Part shown: positions 1 through 6,937 of the stretch, one piece after another
How positions within the stretch are numbered: position 1 is the first letter of the stretch
Layout of the letters: each line of letters begins with the position of its first letter
NCBI GenBank assembly: GCA_014379275.1
Contig: JACMMA010000287.1
Location: 1-11,514 of the forward strand
Length of the DNA stretch: 11,514 nt
Source of the DNA: Armatimonadota bacterium
Lineage (GTDB): Bacteria; Armatimonadota; Armatimonadia; Armatimonadales; Armatimonadaceae
Direction of reading: 5' to 3'
Notes under the pieces: model-generated
The model's input: the letters and a program-made list of their open reading frames with translations, nothing else
What the model was told of the DNA's origin: nothing
The model's database searches: none
Program-made: the position numbers and the translations under genes

Positions 1-144
1 GCGGAGGCGGCGGAAAAAGCGAACCATCACCCGGACATCGACATCCGCTACAACAAAGTAACTCTGGGACTCGTAACCCACGATGCGGGCGGAATAACAC
101 AGAGCGATTTCGCTCTGGCCGGGGAATCGGACGAGATCGTTTAA
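1..144 (+). CDS. Pterin-4a-carbinolamine dehydratase (DCoH/PCD), C-terminal part
   Basis: Only the last 47 codons are in the window; the family is usually about 95-110 residues, so roughly half the protein lies to the left. The visible part has the family signature: HHP at residues 9-11 of the fragment, Y17, then V20..L22, and THDAGGIT at 26-33, followed by SDFALA. The two histidines of HHP and the histidine of THD correspond to the known active-site histidines. The enzyme dehydrates 4a-hydroxytetrahydropterin in the cytoplasm, recycling the pterin cofactor of aromatic amino acid hydroxylases; many bacteria carry it without an obvious hydroxylase. The TAA stop (142-144) overlaps the stop of the convergent pcm gene, and no terminator hairpin lies between them. 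Identification is firm; physiological role here is not shown. Confidence 0.9.
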   Translation, partial: AEAAEKANHHPDIDIRYNKVTLGLVTHDAGGITQSDFALAGESDEIV

Positions 145-821
145 ATATCCATCGCTCCCAGGTCATCCGGTAAGCCGAAGCCTCCCGCGCCGACCAACGG
201 AACGAATGCAACGGGGCCGAGGTCACGCGTCGCCACCGAGTCCGAACCGTCGCTCGATTTCGTGAGCAATAATAGCCGTTGCGGGGCGTCCTCCAGTCCG
301 ACCGGAAGAACGAGGCGTCCACCCGGCTTCAATTGCGCGACGAATGCGGGCGGCACGGACGGCGCGACGGCGGCGACCAGAATAGCGTCATAAGGGGCGT
401 CCGGCATCCATCCCCGTGACCCATCGCCGACGAATAACTTTACGTTGGTGACCCCGAAGCGTTCCAGCGCCCGCCCCGCCCGAGCGGCGAGCGGTTCGAT
501 CCGCTCGATAGCGATCACCTCGCGAGCGAGTTGTGACAAAACAGCGGTCTGATAGCCGGATCCTGCGCCGATTTCCAACACCTTTTCCGTGCCAGCGAGC
601 GCGAGGGATTCACTCATCAAGGCCACGATATACGGTTGCGAAATAGTTTGGCCCTGACCGATAGGTTGCGCGGTGTCGGCGTAAGCGTCCACTCCCGGAC
701 CGGCGAAATCATGACGTGGCACACGGCGCAGTGCAGTCAGTACCCGCTCGTCCCGAATCCCGCGTGCCGTGATCTGTTCGGTGATCCACCATTCCGAAGG
801 GACACTCCTATCGGGCAGCAT
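141..821 (-). CDS. pcm: Protein-L-isoaspartate O-methyltransferase
   Basis: A 226-residue cytoplasmic repair enzyme that uses S-adenosylmethionine to methylate isoaspartyl residues in damaged proteins, so that they can revert to aspartate. Length fits the family (about 205-230). Visible motifs in order: TEQITARGIRDERVL (14-28), RRVPRH (32-37), the family-specific GQGQTIS (55-61), the SAM-binding motif I VLEIGAGSGYQTAVL (81-95), the acidic end of the second Rossmann strand IAIERIE (103-109), GDGSRGW (132-138), YDAILVAA (144-151) and LKPGGRLVLPVG (164-175). The ATG at 821 is the only good in-frame start before the conserved block. It lies inside the end of the upstream ligase-like gene (14-nt overlap), which implies cotranscription and probably translational coupling. 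An AGGAG lies just inside the gene but the GTG beside it is out of frame. Glycan-gene neighbours are unusual for pcm, which more often sits with surE or stress genes. Confidence 0.95.
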   Translation of the reverse strand: MLPDRSVPSEWWITEQITARGIRDERVLTALRRVPRHDFAGPGVDAYADTAQPIGQGQTISQPYIVALMSESLALAGTEKVLEIGAGSGYQTAVLSQLAREVIAIERIEPLAARAGRALERFGVTNVKLFVGDGSRGWMPDAPYDAILVAAVAPSVPPAFVAQLKPGGRLVLPVGLEDAPQRLLLLTKSSDGSDSVATRDLGPVAFVPLVGAGGFGLPDDLGAMDI

Positions 822-2340
822 CGAGCGATCCTATCCGGCGAATGCCGCGCTGGCTATCGAGATACTGATGGGTGCGCGAAACGAACAGGCCGATCAGAAT
901 CCAGTACACAGGTACCACGAAGTAATAGTCGTACGTACTGGCTATCGTGGAATGCACGACGAACCCGGTGTGAAACGCGAGCATGGCTGCGCCCAGTGGG
1001 CGGTCGCGAATGTGACAGACGGGCAAGTATGTCAGCAGTATCCAGAATATACTGGCGAGGAGGTATACGAAAACGAGCAGGCCGAGAATCCCCTGCTCCG
1101 CGAGAATCCGAAAAAAGATGCCTTCGCCTACCGTATGTTCCGCGACGCGGCTCAAGTGTGCGGCGAACCCGGCGGTGCCAAGCCCGGTGCCGGACGGGTA
1201 ATACAGGAACGATCGCCACGCCCGCGTCCAGTGGTGAACCCGGTCCGAGGTTAGCTCGCCGCTTTCGGCGTTCGCCATTGTGAGCGTATCCAGCCGGTCC
1301 GTCATCTTGAACAGGACTGGCGCTCCTATCGTGGTGGAAAGCAGGATCGCGCCACACACGATGAGCACTACGATGGAGCAAATCACCGCCCGGCGATTCG
1401 GACTGCGGTGAAGAAGCAGGACACACAGGCCGATCGCGAGCGACATGTACGCACCGCGTGAAATGGTGAGAATCAGGGACAACACGGCAAGCATGAGCGT
1501 CAAATAAAGCGTCAGGCGGCCGCGTTGATACAGAAGGTACGAGACGATCAGCAGGATGACTATGTTCGACAGTTCGCCGAAGAAGTTCTCCTCCCACAGT
1601 AGCGACTGCATTCGCGGGTAAATGCGCCAGTATACGTGCCAGTCCATCGGCGATGGCACGAAATAGGGTCGCTCCGAGTTCGCCAGGAGGATGCCGACAT
1701 CGCTCCGCACGAAATAATCCACGATGGACGGGATGGCGATAACACAGTAGACCGCGAGCACGGCACGGATCAGATGGTTCTTTTGCGCGTCCGTCGGCTT
1801 CAGCCAGCGGATGATCAGATAGAACACCGCCGGAGTGACCGACACAAACCAGCCGTTGAGCGGGGCGAGCGGGTGCGCGTTCATGCAGCCGATCACCACG
1901 GAATATATCGCGACGAGAAGATAAGCGACGACGGGGAGGTCGTCGCCGACGATCTTGAGCCGCGTTTGCTCGGTCCGCTGCAGGCTGTGTCGGACCAGCA
2001 GGAACGACAGGATCAGGCACTGGATCAGTTCCGGGAAGCAACGTACGCCCGAGTTAAAAACGGGCAACCCGTACACGTTATAGATCGGGCGGGCGATGGT
2101 GATGATCGGGTACAGGGCGATACAGACCGTGAGCGCGAGCCACGGATTTTTCCACGAACGGGCGACCAGGGTGACGGCGATCAGCACGATCCACAGTGCG
2201 AGGACCGCCTTCGCGTTCACGGCAGAAAGCGTTCCGACCCCGATCGCCGCCAATACCCCGACCAAAACGACCCACCAGGGAGTGGCGGCTCGGATCATTT
2301 TAGGGTGTCGGTCGGGGGCGAGAGGCACGGGCGAAACCAT
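808..2340 (-). CDS. O-antigen ligase / polymerase-like (Wzy_C-type) membrane protein
   Basis: A 510-residue polytopic inner-membrane protein with about ten or more hydrophobic segments (for example near 22-40, 45-60, 66-84, 103-117, 136-152, 166-180, 258-270, 278-292, 298-311, 318-335, 417-437, 452-468, 472-488). The central SRGAYMSLAIG (294-304), a long outer loop (about 340-408) with RVHHWTRAWRSF and GTGLGTAGFAAH, and then EGIFFRILAEQGILGLLVFV (406-425), are the arrangement seen in the O-antigen ligase (WaaL) and Wzy polymerase superfamily. Such proteins join or polymerise undecaprenyl-diphosphate-linked glycans on the periplasmic side; whether this one ligates or polymerises cannot be told from sequence alone. 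Start is ATG at 2340, with a second in-frame ATG at 2298 (residue 15) just before the first membrane segment; neither has a clear ribosome binding site. It lies 88 nt downstream of the GT-C gene and overlaps pcm by 14 nt. Confidence 0.8.
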   Translation of the reverse strand: MVSPVPLAPDRHPKMIRAATPWWVVLVGVLAAIGVGTLSAVNAKAVLALWIVLIAVTLVARSWKNPWLALTVCIALYPIITIARPIYNVYGLPVFNSGVRCFPELIQCLILSFLLVRHSLQRTEQTRLKIVGDDLPVVAYLLVAIYSVVIGCMNAHPLAPLNGWFVSVTPAVFYLIIRWLKPTDAQKNHLIRAVLAVYCVIAIPSIVDYFVRSDVGILLANSERPYFVPSPMDWHVYWRIYPRMQSLLWEENFFGELSNIVILLIVSYLLYQRGRLTLYLTLMLAVLSLILTISRGAYMSLAIGLCVLLLHRSPNRRAVICSIVVLIVCGAILLSTTIGAPVLFKMTDRLDTLTMANAESGELTSDRVHHWTRAWRSFLYYPSGTGLGTAGFAAHLSRVAEHTVGEGIFFRILAEQGILGLLVFVYLLASIFWILLTYLPVCHIRDRPLGAAMLAFHTGFVVHSTIASTYDYYFVVPVYWILIGLFVSRTHQYLDSQRGIRRIGSLDAAR

Positions 2341-2341
2341 G

Positions 2342-2360
2342 GTTCGTTTTTACCACGAAC
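2342..2360 (-). promoter_or_regulatory. Small hairpin directly upstream of the ligase-like start codon
   Basis: GTTCGT (2342-2347) and ACGAAC (2355-2360) form a perfect 6-bp stem with a 7-nt loop, ending one base before the ATG at 2340 in the mRNA. No Shine-Dalgarno sequence is visible in this leader. The hairpin occupies the space where a ribosome would bind, so it could affect initiation. It is short enough to be chance, and there is no T-run, so it is not a terminator. Confidence 0.25.
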
Positions 2361-2428
2361 ACGCCGCGCGAACAATTCGCCGGGGCGGTTTCACCGGTGG
2401 TTGTCGGGAGATAGTTGACGGCGTGCCC

Positions 2429-3691
2429 TCATGAAACGAACTCGAGCGGAGGCATGACATAAAGAACATATAGGTTGAGCAATGCGAGAAGCACGCCGCC
2501 CAGGATCCAGACGATTCGTTGCTGATGTCGCCCGGGGGCGTAGCGGCGCAAGAAAAGGTGGATTCCTCCGACGAACAAAATAGTCATCGGTCCTAACAGC
2601 ACGAAAAAGTACCTTCCCTGCGGCGTATTATGTAGCCAGTTGTACTGAATATAAATCATTAAGACCCAGGCGGCGAATACGGCGGTCGCGGCTCCCATAG
2701 CGATCTGTGTCCGGGATAACGCCAGAGGGCGGGACAGCCGGGTTGCGATGCCCCAGAACGAGACTAATTGTGCGGCGAAAAGCGCGGCATAGACACCGAT
2801 AGGTAATCGGTGTTGCATCCCTTTGAACTGCCCCCAGAACGAAAACCATCCTCCCGATAAAATAGAAACGAGATAGCGCCACGCAGGCATGCCGGTTCGC
2901 TCCGAAATCACCGCGAACCCGGGCTGAACACTGTCCCACAGCCGATCCGCCGCCCCTTTGCGCAAAGGATCCCCGTAATGGAGCGTGTTATACACGAACC
3001 ACCACCCGAGAGCGATCAAAACCGCGACGACGGGGGCGACAGTAGATACCACAACCTGCCGCAAGGGTTGATCTGGTTTGCGCGATAGGATGGCGCCGAC
3101 CGCGATAGCCGGAAGCAGACCCAAACAGGTAACCTTCGAACCGACGGCGACCACCGTCCAGAAGCAGAGAACAAAGATCCGTCGGTTGGTGAAACCGCGT
3201 CGGATGGCGGAATACAAGACGACCAGCGATGCCGATGCCCCGAGCGCGGCGAGATTCTCATTGGTCGCCGCGCCTCCCAACGACACGCGCATCGGGATCA
3301 ATGCCGCGAGCATGGCGGTGGGAATAGCGACAGTACGGCAGAGGCGGGTTTCCCGGGCCATGCGGTAGACGGCATATACGGTCCCGGTTCCGATGAACGC
3401 AGATAATAGACGGACCACCATGACAGCCGCGTTTGTTCCCGTCAACCGGGATGCGATAGAATAAAATAGAGCTGCGATGGCGTGATAAAACGGGGGATGA
3501 ATCGCGGTGTCGTACCCCATACGATACGGGGGCATCGCTCCCTGGTTCGCCGCCATGAATCGAATCACGGCGAAGTGGGAGCCTTCATCGGGCTGAAATC
3601 CTAACGGTTCCGTCGGGAGAATGAATGCCCAGGTCGCGGACAGTAAGAATGTCCCCACCAGTAACCCGGGCAACCAAGAGCGGTCACTCAC
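2429..3691 (-). CDS. GT-C fold membrane glycosyltransferase (GT39/PMT or DUF2142-like)
   Basis: A 420-residue polytopic membrane protein. The first membrane segment (about 8-26) is followed by an outer loop with PDEGSHF (34-40), the acidic pair typical of the first loop of GT-C enzymes that use polyprenyl-phosphate sugars, and then HPPFYH (65-70), a common GT39/PMT-superfamily loop motif. Further hydrophobic stretches lie near 70-82, 90-108, 120-133, 145-160, 173-201, 213-233, 298-318, 330-348, 362-380 and 393-412. NTPQGRY (355-361) resembles the QxRY motif before a late helix in DUF2142 proteins. The expected reaction is transfer of a sugar from a polyprenyl-phosphate donor to a periplasmic acceptor; sugar and acceptor are unknown. 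Start is GTG at 3691 with only a weak GGGG 10 nt upstream. It is the first gene of the minus-strand unit. Confidence 0.75.
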   Translation of the reverse strand: MSDRSWLPGLLVGTFLLSATWAFILPTEPLGFQPDEGSHFAVIRFMAANQGAMPPYRMGYDTAIHPPFYHAIAALFYSIASRLTGTNAAVMVVRLLSAFIGTGTVYAVYRMARETRLCRTVAIPTAMLAALIPMRVSLGGAATNENLAALGASASLVVLYSAIRRGFTNRRIFVLCFWTVVAVGSKVTCLGLLPAIAVGAILSRKPDQPLRQVVVSTVAPVVAVLIALGWWFVYNTLHYGDPLRKGAADRLWDSVQPGFAVISERTGMPAWRYLVSILSGGWFSFWGQFKGMQHRLPIGVYAALFAAQLVSFWGIATRLSRPLALSRTQIAMGAATAVFAAWVLMIYIQYNWLHNTPQGRYFFVLLGPMTILFVGGIHLFLRRYAPGRHQQRIVWILGGVLLALLNLYVLYVMPPLEFVS

Positions 3692-3712
3692 AGCTGCGTC
3701 CCCGCCAACCAG

Positions 3713-3720
3713 AGTATAAT
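3713..3720. promoter_or_regulatory. Candidate divergent -10 region (TATAAT + / TATACT -)
   Basis: The consensus hexamer TATAAT lies at 3715-3720 on the + strand. On the opposite strand TATACT (3713-3718), one base off consensus, overlaps it. It is placed between the divergent genes starting at 3691 (-) and 3751 (+). No good -35 hexamer is visible 16-18 bp away in either direction, and there is no TGn extension. If used on + the transcript would begin near 3727, leaving a leader of about 24 nt before the ATG at 3751. Shared symmetrical -10 elements can drive divergent transcription in bacteria; use here is inferred only. Confidence 0.35.
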
Positions 3721-3750
3721 GTGTCTACCAAATTCCCTTTCCCTTCCCTC

Positions 3751-5055
3751 ATGACAAAACGCGCGGGGCGTGCCCTTTTCAGCAGCACAGAGACCTGGAC
3801 ACTACTGGCAATCGCCCTGGTTTTATTCTATCGCTTTCCACATCGGCTATTAACGCCGCAACTATGGGCGGAAGACGGCACCATATTTTTGATGGGACAA
3901 CGCGAACTGGGCGTCACTTCTTTGTGGGTGCCGTATGCCGGGTATCTCCACCTTATTCTGCGAATCCTTGCGCTCGCCATGGGTACCGTGGCACCACTGC
4001 TGCTTATCCCTGCCACGTACAACATCGTAACGTTTCTCGGAACGCTTCTGGTCGGATTGTTTATTTTGCGTTGCCGAATCGAGCTTCCGTATAAGCCGCT
4101 CTGGGCATTCACGCTGGTATTCATCCCGCACCCCTACGAGGTGTATCTGACGCTGACCAATCTGCAATGGATTTTCGCCGCGGTGCTCCCACTTTTTCTT
4201 ATGCAATCCCCCGCTCCCACACGGATGGGACGCATCGGTGAAGCCTTCGCCCTACTGTTTTTAGGATTGACTGGTCCGTTTCTCGTGCTATTTTCGCCCC
4301 TTGTCGCCTACCGTGTCTGGCGTGACGGAGTCCGTTCGCGTGCCAGCATCGCGTTCGGCATGGCGGCGTTGCTCGCGATCAGCGTCCAGTCCTATTTTAT
4401 TGTCACGTTTGCACCGGGCAGTCCCCCGGTGCAAACCGCCCTACACTGGTTGATGACCAGCGGTCCGATTCTATTTGCCGGATTATTCGTCGGCAAAACG
4501 TTGCCCCATCTTTTACTCGGGGAGAATATCGCGGTTACCATGCAACACTGGGAGAACACGGTTCCGAAAACGGTCCTGCTTCTCCTCGGCGTTTCCGCAT
4601 CGATTGCGGCTTTGACCGCGGTCATCCTCGTCCTGCGGGGCGTCTGGCAACTCCCGAAGGCGCAACGCGCTCTGGGACTCGCCTTAATATTCTGCGCGGC
4701 GGCACTTTTCGCATCAGTCATGCGTCGCGGCTTGTCGGACCCACAGCCGCTCGGACCTTTTTCCGGCGGCTCGCGGTATGCTTATATTCCCTACCTACAT
4801 CTGACCTGGACATTTCTTCTGATAACACAAAGTCCGGGTATGGCAGCAAATCTGGGTCGTTTCTGCCTGCTACTCGTCGGTTGCTCCACGCTCTCCACAA
4901 TCGGCCCGCCGGCGCCGGGCACACAAGACCGGCAGTGGGCGAAATATATCCGTCGCTATGAGCAGGGCGAGACGGTGGATGTACCGTTCCCGCCCGACGG
5001 ATTATCGGGCATGTCCTGGCGGGTGCGTCTCGTCCCTCCCGTACCGTCGCGGTAA
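3751..5055 (+). CDS. Polytopic membrane protein, GT-C-like, function unknown
   Basis: A 434-residue integral membrane protein that I cannot assign to a named enzyme. After a first membrane segment (about 15-28) comes LWAEDGTIFL (38-47), an acidic first-loop motif like the donor/metal site of GT-C glycosyltransferases, and PYAGYLHLILR (61-71). Further conserved-looking points are LTNLQW (135-140), LTGPFLVLFSP (173-183), and GGSRYAYIPYL (339-349) before a late helix. More hydrophobic segments lie near 78-106, 118-126, 141-151, 165-186, 200-220, 237-252, 273-296, 308-323 and 370-384. The tail (about 396-434) is polar with WAKYIRRYEQGE. I chose ATG 3751 because the hydrophobic N-terminus follows directly; GTG 3721 is in frame and possible, but an even earlier start would run through the promoter and the divergent gene. 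No Shine-Dalgarno sequence: the leader is pyrimidine-rich. pnuC starts 7 nt after the stop. A glycan-assembly role is inferred from motif and context. Confidence 0.7.
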   Translation: MTKRAGRALFSSTETWTLLAIALVLFYRFPHRLLTPQLWAEDGTIFLMGQRELGVTSLWVPYAGYLHLILRILALAMGTVAPLLLIPATYNIVTFLGTLLVGLFILRCRIELPYKPLWAFTLVFIPHPYEVYLTLTNLQWIFAAVLPLFLMQSPAPTRMGRIGEAFALLFLGLTGPFLVLFSPLVAYRVWRDGVRSRASIAFGMAALLAISVQSYFIVTFAPGSPPVQTALHWLMTSGPILFAGLFVGKTLPHLLLGENIAVTMQHWENTVPKTVLLLLGVSASIAALTAVILVLRGVWQLPKAQRALGLALIFCAAALFASVMRRGLSDPQPLGPFSGGSRYAYIPYLHLTWTFLLITQSPGMAANLGRFCLLLVGCSTLSTIGPPAPGTQDRQWAKYIRRYEQGETVDVPFPPDGLSGMSWRVRLVPPVPSR

Positions 5056-5062
5056 CACATTT

Positions 5063-5731
5063 ATGGAAACAATCACTCCCATTTATCAAGCCGTTCTCAA
5101 CGAACTCAAACCGATCGAGATTTTCGCGGCGATCACGTCCCTCCTTTGCGTGTATTTGACCGTGAAAAACAACATCTGGAACTGGTTCTGGGGACTCATC
5201 GGGTCGGTTCTGTACGGATACATTTTCTTCCGTATCTCGCACATTTATGCGAACGCGGGCTTGCAGATACTTTACTTCGTTCCGATGCAGTTCGTCGGTT
5301 GGTACGTCTGGATGAAAGGCAACCCGGAAAAAAACGACGCCCTTCCTATTTCCGCGTTGACGAACCGTGAGCGGATAATGTGGTGCGCTCTCACGGTGCT
5401 ACTGTCGGTCGCGTTGTATTACGGGTTGTCTCCGCTTGTGAGCGCGTTCCGTCTCCCTCCGCCGCAACTCTCCCCGATGGACTGCTTCACAACAGGACTC
5501 AGCATATCCGCGCAATTTTTGCAGACGTATAAAAAGTTCGAGAACTGGGTCTTGTGGATACTAGCCGACCTGATTTATACGTTCTATATTTTCCCGCAGC
5601 TAAAGATGCCGATCACGACGTTTCTTTACGCGGTGTTCACGATTCTGGCGATTACGGGCGCGATCAGTTGGTACCGACAGATGCAGAACGAAGTGATGCA
5701 CAAACAGGAAGCGGCAACCACAGCCGGGTGA
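5063..5731 (+). CDS. pnuC: PnuC-family nicotinamide riboside transporter
   Basis: A 222-residue inner-membrane protein of the usual PnuC size with about seven hydrophobic segments. Family landmarks: IEIFAAITSLLCVYLTVKNN (18-37), WNWFWGLIGSVLYGYIFF (39-56), YANAGLQILYFVPMQFVGWYVW (62-83) with the WYVW motif, then SAQFLQTYKKFENWVLWILAD (149-169). Family members carry nicotinamide riboside by facilitated diffusion, trapped inside by phosphorylation, to feed NAD synthesis; some relatives carry thiamine or riboflavin, so substrate is inferred. Start ATG 5063 sits 7 nt after the previous stop; the longer frame open to the left would overlap that gene and is rejected. No Shine-Dalgarno sequence is visible, and the 7-nt spacing leaves no room for a riboswitch or NadR/NiaR operator, so it is probably expressed with the upstream gene. 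No nicotinamide riboside kinase gene lies nearby. Confidence 0.88.
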   Translation: METITPIYQAVLNELKPIEIFAAITSLLCVYLTVKNNIWNWFWGLIGSVLYGYIFFRISHIYANAGLQILYFVPMQFVGWYVWMKGNPEKNDALPISALTNRERIMWCALTVLLSVALYYGLSPLVSAFRLPPPQLSPMDCFTTGLSISAQFLQTYKKFENWVLWILADLIYTFYIFPQLKMPITTFLYAVFTILAITGAISWYRQMQNEVMHKQEAATTAG

Positions 5732-5788
5732 GGGTAGCCCCCCAAACCGGTCTTTGTCTCCCTTGTAAGTACATGGTTCAATCCTTTC

Positions 5789-6925
5789 ATGGAAACCGTT
5801 GTGCAAATCGGTGCGGGTGCTATTGGTCGCGGATTTCTGGGTCAACTCTGGAGCGAGGGCGGCTACGAGACGATCTTTGTCGATGTCAACGAAACGATAG
5901 TCGCCGAATTGAACCACCGCGGGTCGTACCCGCTCCGCCTTGTAACAAACGATACCGACGAAATATGGCGAATCGCGCCGGTGCGAGCCGTTTTAGCGAG
6001 CGATATCGGCTCTGTCGCCGCCGCACTCGCCTCGTGCTCGTTCGCCGCGACTGCGGTCGGCGCAGGACGCTTGGAAAGCGTTGCGCGGGCACTGATCGCC
6101 CCCTCCCTCGCACAACGTAGTCGGCCCCTCAATGTACTACTTTGCGAGAACGGATTATCGGTTCGCGACAATTTTCTGGCGGGGACGGATAACGGGAATA
6201 ATGCCCATGGGGTCGAAACAGTTGTGGGCCGGATGGTACCAGAGGCAGGTTTCGGGGAAACGGATTTCCTGGCCGTTACCGCAGAACCGTTCCGGGAATT
6301 GCCATTCGACAGATCACAATGGCACGGCGCCATGCCAGACGTTCCCGGACTCCTACCCGTCGTCGGCAACCATTTTCACGCCTATGAATTGCGCAAACTA
6401 TTCCTGCATAACGGAGGACATTCCTTGCTTGCCTACTATGGGTATTTGCGCGGTCACGCCGCCATTCGTGCATGTGCCGAGGACGAGACGATCGTCACTC
6501 AGTTACGTGGCTTCTGGGAGGAAGTGGGCACCGCGCTACGGCGGAGCGATTACCGCGAAATACCGATTTTTGCCGATGGCGCACTGAAAATGTTCACCGA
6601 GGACTTGCTACATCGCTTCCGTAATCCGCATTTGGGGGACACCGTCCTTCGTGTCGCCCGAGATCCTTTGCGAAAACTTTCCCGGAGCGAACGCTTCGTG
6701 GGAGCCGCCTTGTTCTGCCAGCAACACGGCGTCGAACCGGCGTATGTCAGCCGCGCCATCGCCGCCGCGCTTCACTTCCAACCGCAAGAAGATTCGGGAG
6801 CAGCCATTCTCCAGAAGTCGCTTCGCACAATCGGAGTCCGGGCTACCATCGTACGATACACCGGTTTGGACACAGACTCGCCACTGACATCCCTTATTGA
6901 GAAGGAATTCACCAAACAAGGATAG
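5789..6925 (+). CDS. mtlD: Mannitol-1-phosphate 5-dehydrogenase family protein
   Basis: A 378-residue polyol-specific long-chain dehydrogenase, close to the 382 residues of E. coli MtlD. The N-terminal Rossmann fold has GAGAIGRGFLGQL (8-20) and FVDVNETIVAELN (30-42); D32 sits where NAD-specific enzymes have their acidic residue. LLCENG (117-122) matches the CEN motif. The catalytic block LRKLFLHNGGHSLLAYYGYL (201-220) supplies K203, N208 and H211, matching the Lys/Asn/His set of the family. HRFRNPHLGDTVLRVARDPLRKLS (275-298) and AIAAALHFQPQED (323-335) match the C-terminal domain. Expected reaction: D-mannitol 1-phosphate + NAD+ to fructose 6-phosphate + NADH in the cytoplasm. No mannitol PTS genes are nearby, so it could work in the reverse direction to make mannitol phosphate, or act on another polyol phosphate. 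The 57-nt gap after pnuC holds no clear hairpin; no Shine-Dalgarno sequence precedes the ATG. Confidence 0.88.
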   Translation: METVVQIGAGAIGRGFLGQLWSEGGYETIFVDVNETIVAELNHRGSYPLRLVTNDTDEIWRIAPVRAVLASDIGSVAAALASCSFAATAVGAGRLESVARALIAPSLAQRSRPLNVLLCENGLSVRDNFLAGTDNGNNAHGVETVVGRMVPEAGFGETDFLAVTAEPFRELPFDRSQWHGAMPDVPGLLPVVGNHFHAYELRKLFLHNGGHSLLAYYGYLRGHAAIRACAEDETIVTQLRGFWEEVGTALRRSDYREIPIFADGALKMFTEDLLHRFRNPHLGDTVLRVARDPLRKLSRSERFVGAALFCQQHGVEPAYVSRAIAAALHFQPQEDSGAAILQKSLRTIGVRATIVRYTGLDTDSPLTSLIEKEFTKQG

Positions 6926-6937
6926 AAACAACCGCAC

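Noticed and set aside
854..2041. 395-codon minus-strand open frame in a second frame of the ligase-like gene
   Set aside because: The product is Arg/Pro/Ala-rich without domains; the 510-residue frame has the conserved membrane-protein pattern.
1636..2418. 260-codon plus-strand open frame opposite the ligase-like gene
   Set aside because: The translation is rich in Arg, Asp, His and Gln with no recognisable domain, as expected from the antisense of a GC-rich membrane-protein gene.
3625..3750. Upstream extension of the membrane-protein gene at 3751 to an ATG at 3625
   Set aside because: It would run antisense through the start of the divergent GT-C gene and through the promoter, and the added residues are polar and low-complexity rather than like the membrane protein that follows.
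4958..5062. Upstream extension of pnuC to an ATG at 4958
   Set aside because: It overlaps the end of the previous gene in another frame; the PnuC-like sequence begins at ATG 5063, which gives the normal family length.
5732..5788. Terminator or riboswitch between pnuC and the MtlD-family gene
   Set aside because: The 57-nt gap has only a 3-bp stem (GGG/CCC) and no T-run, so there is no support for either.
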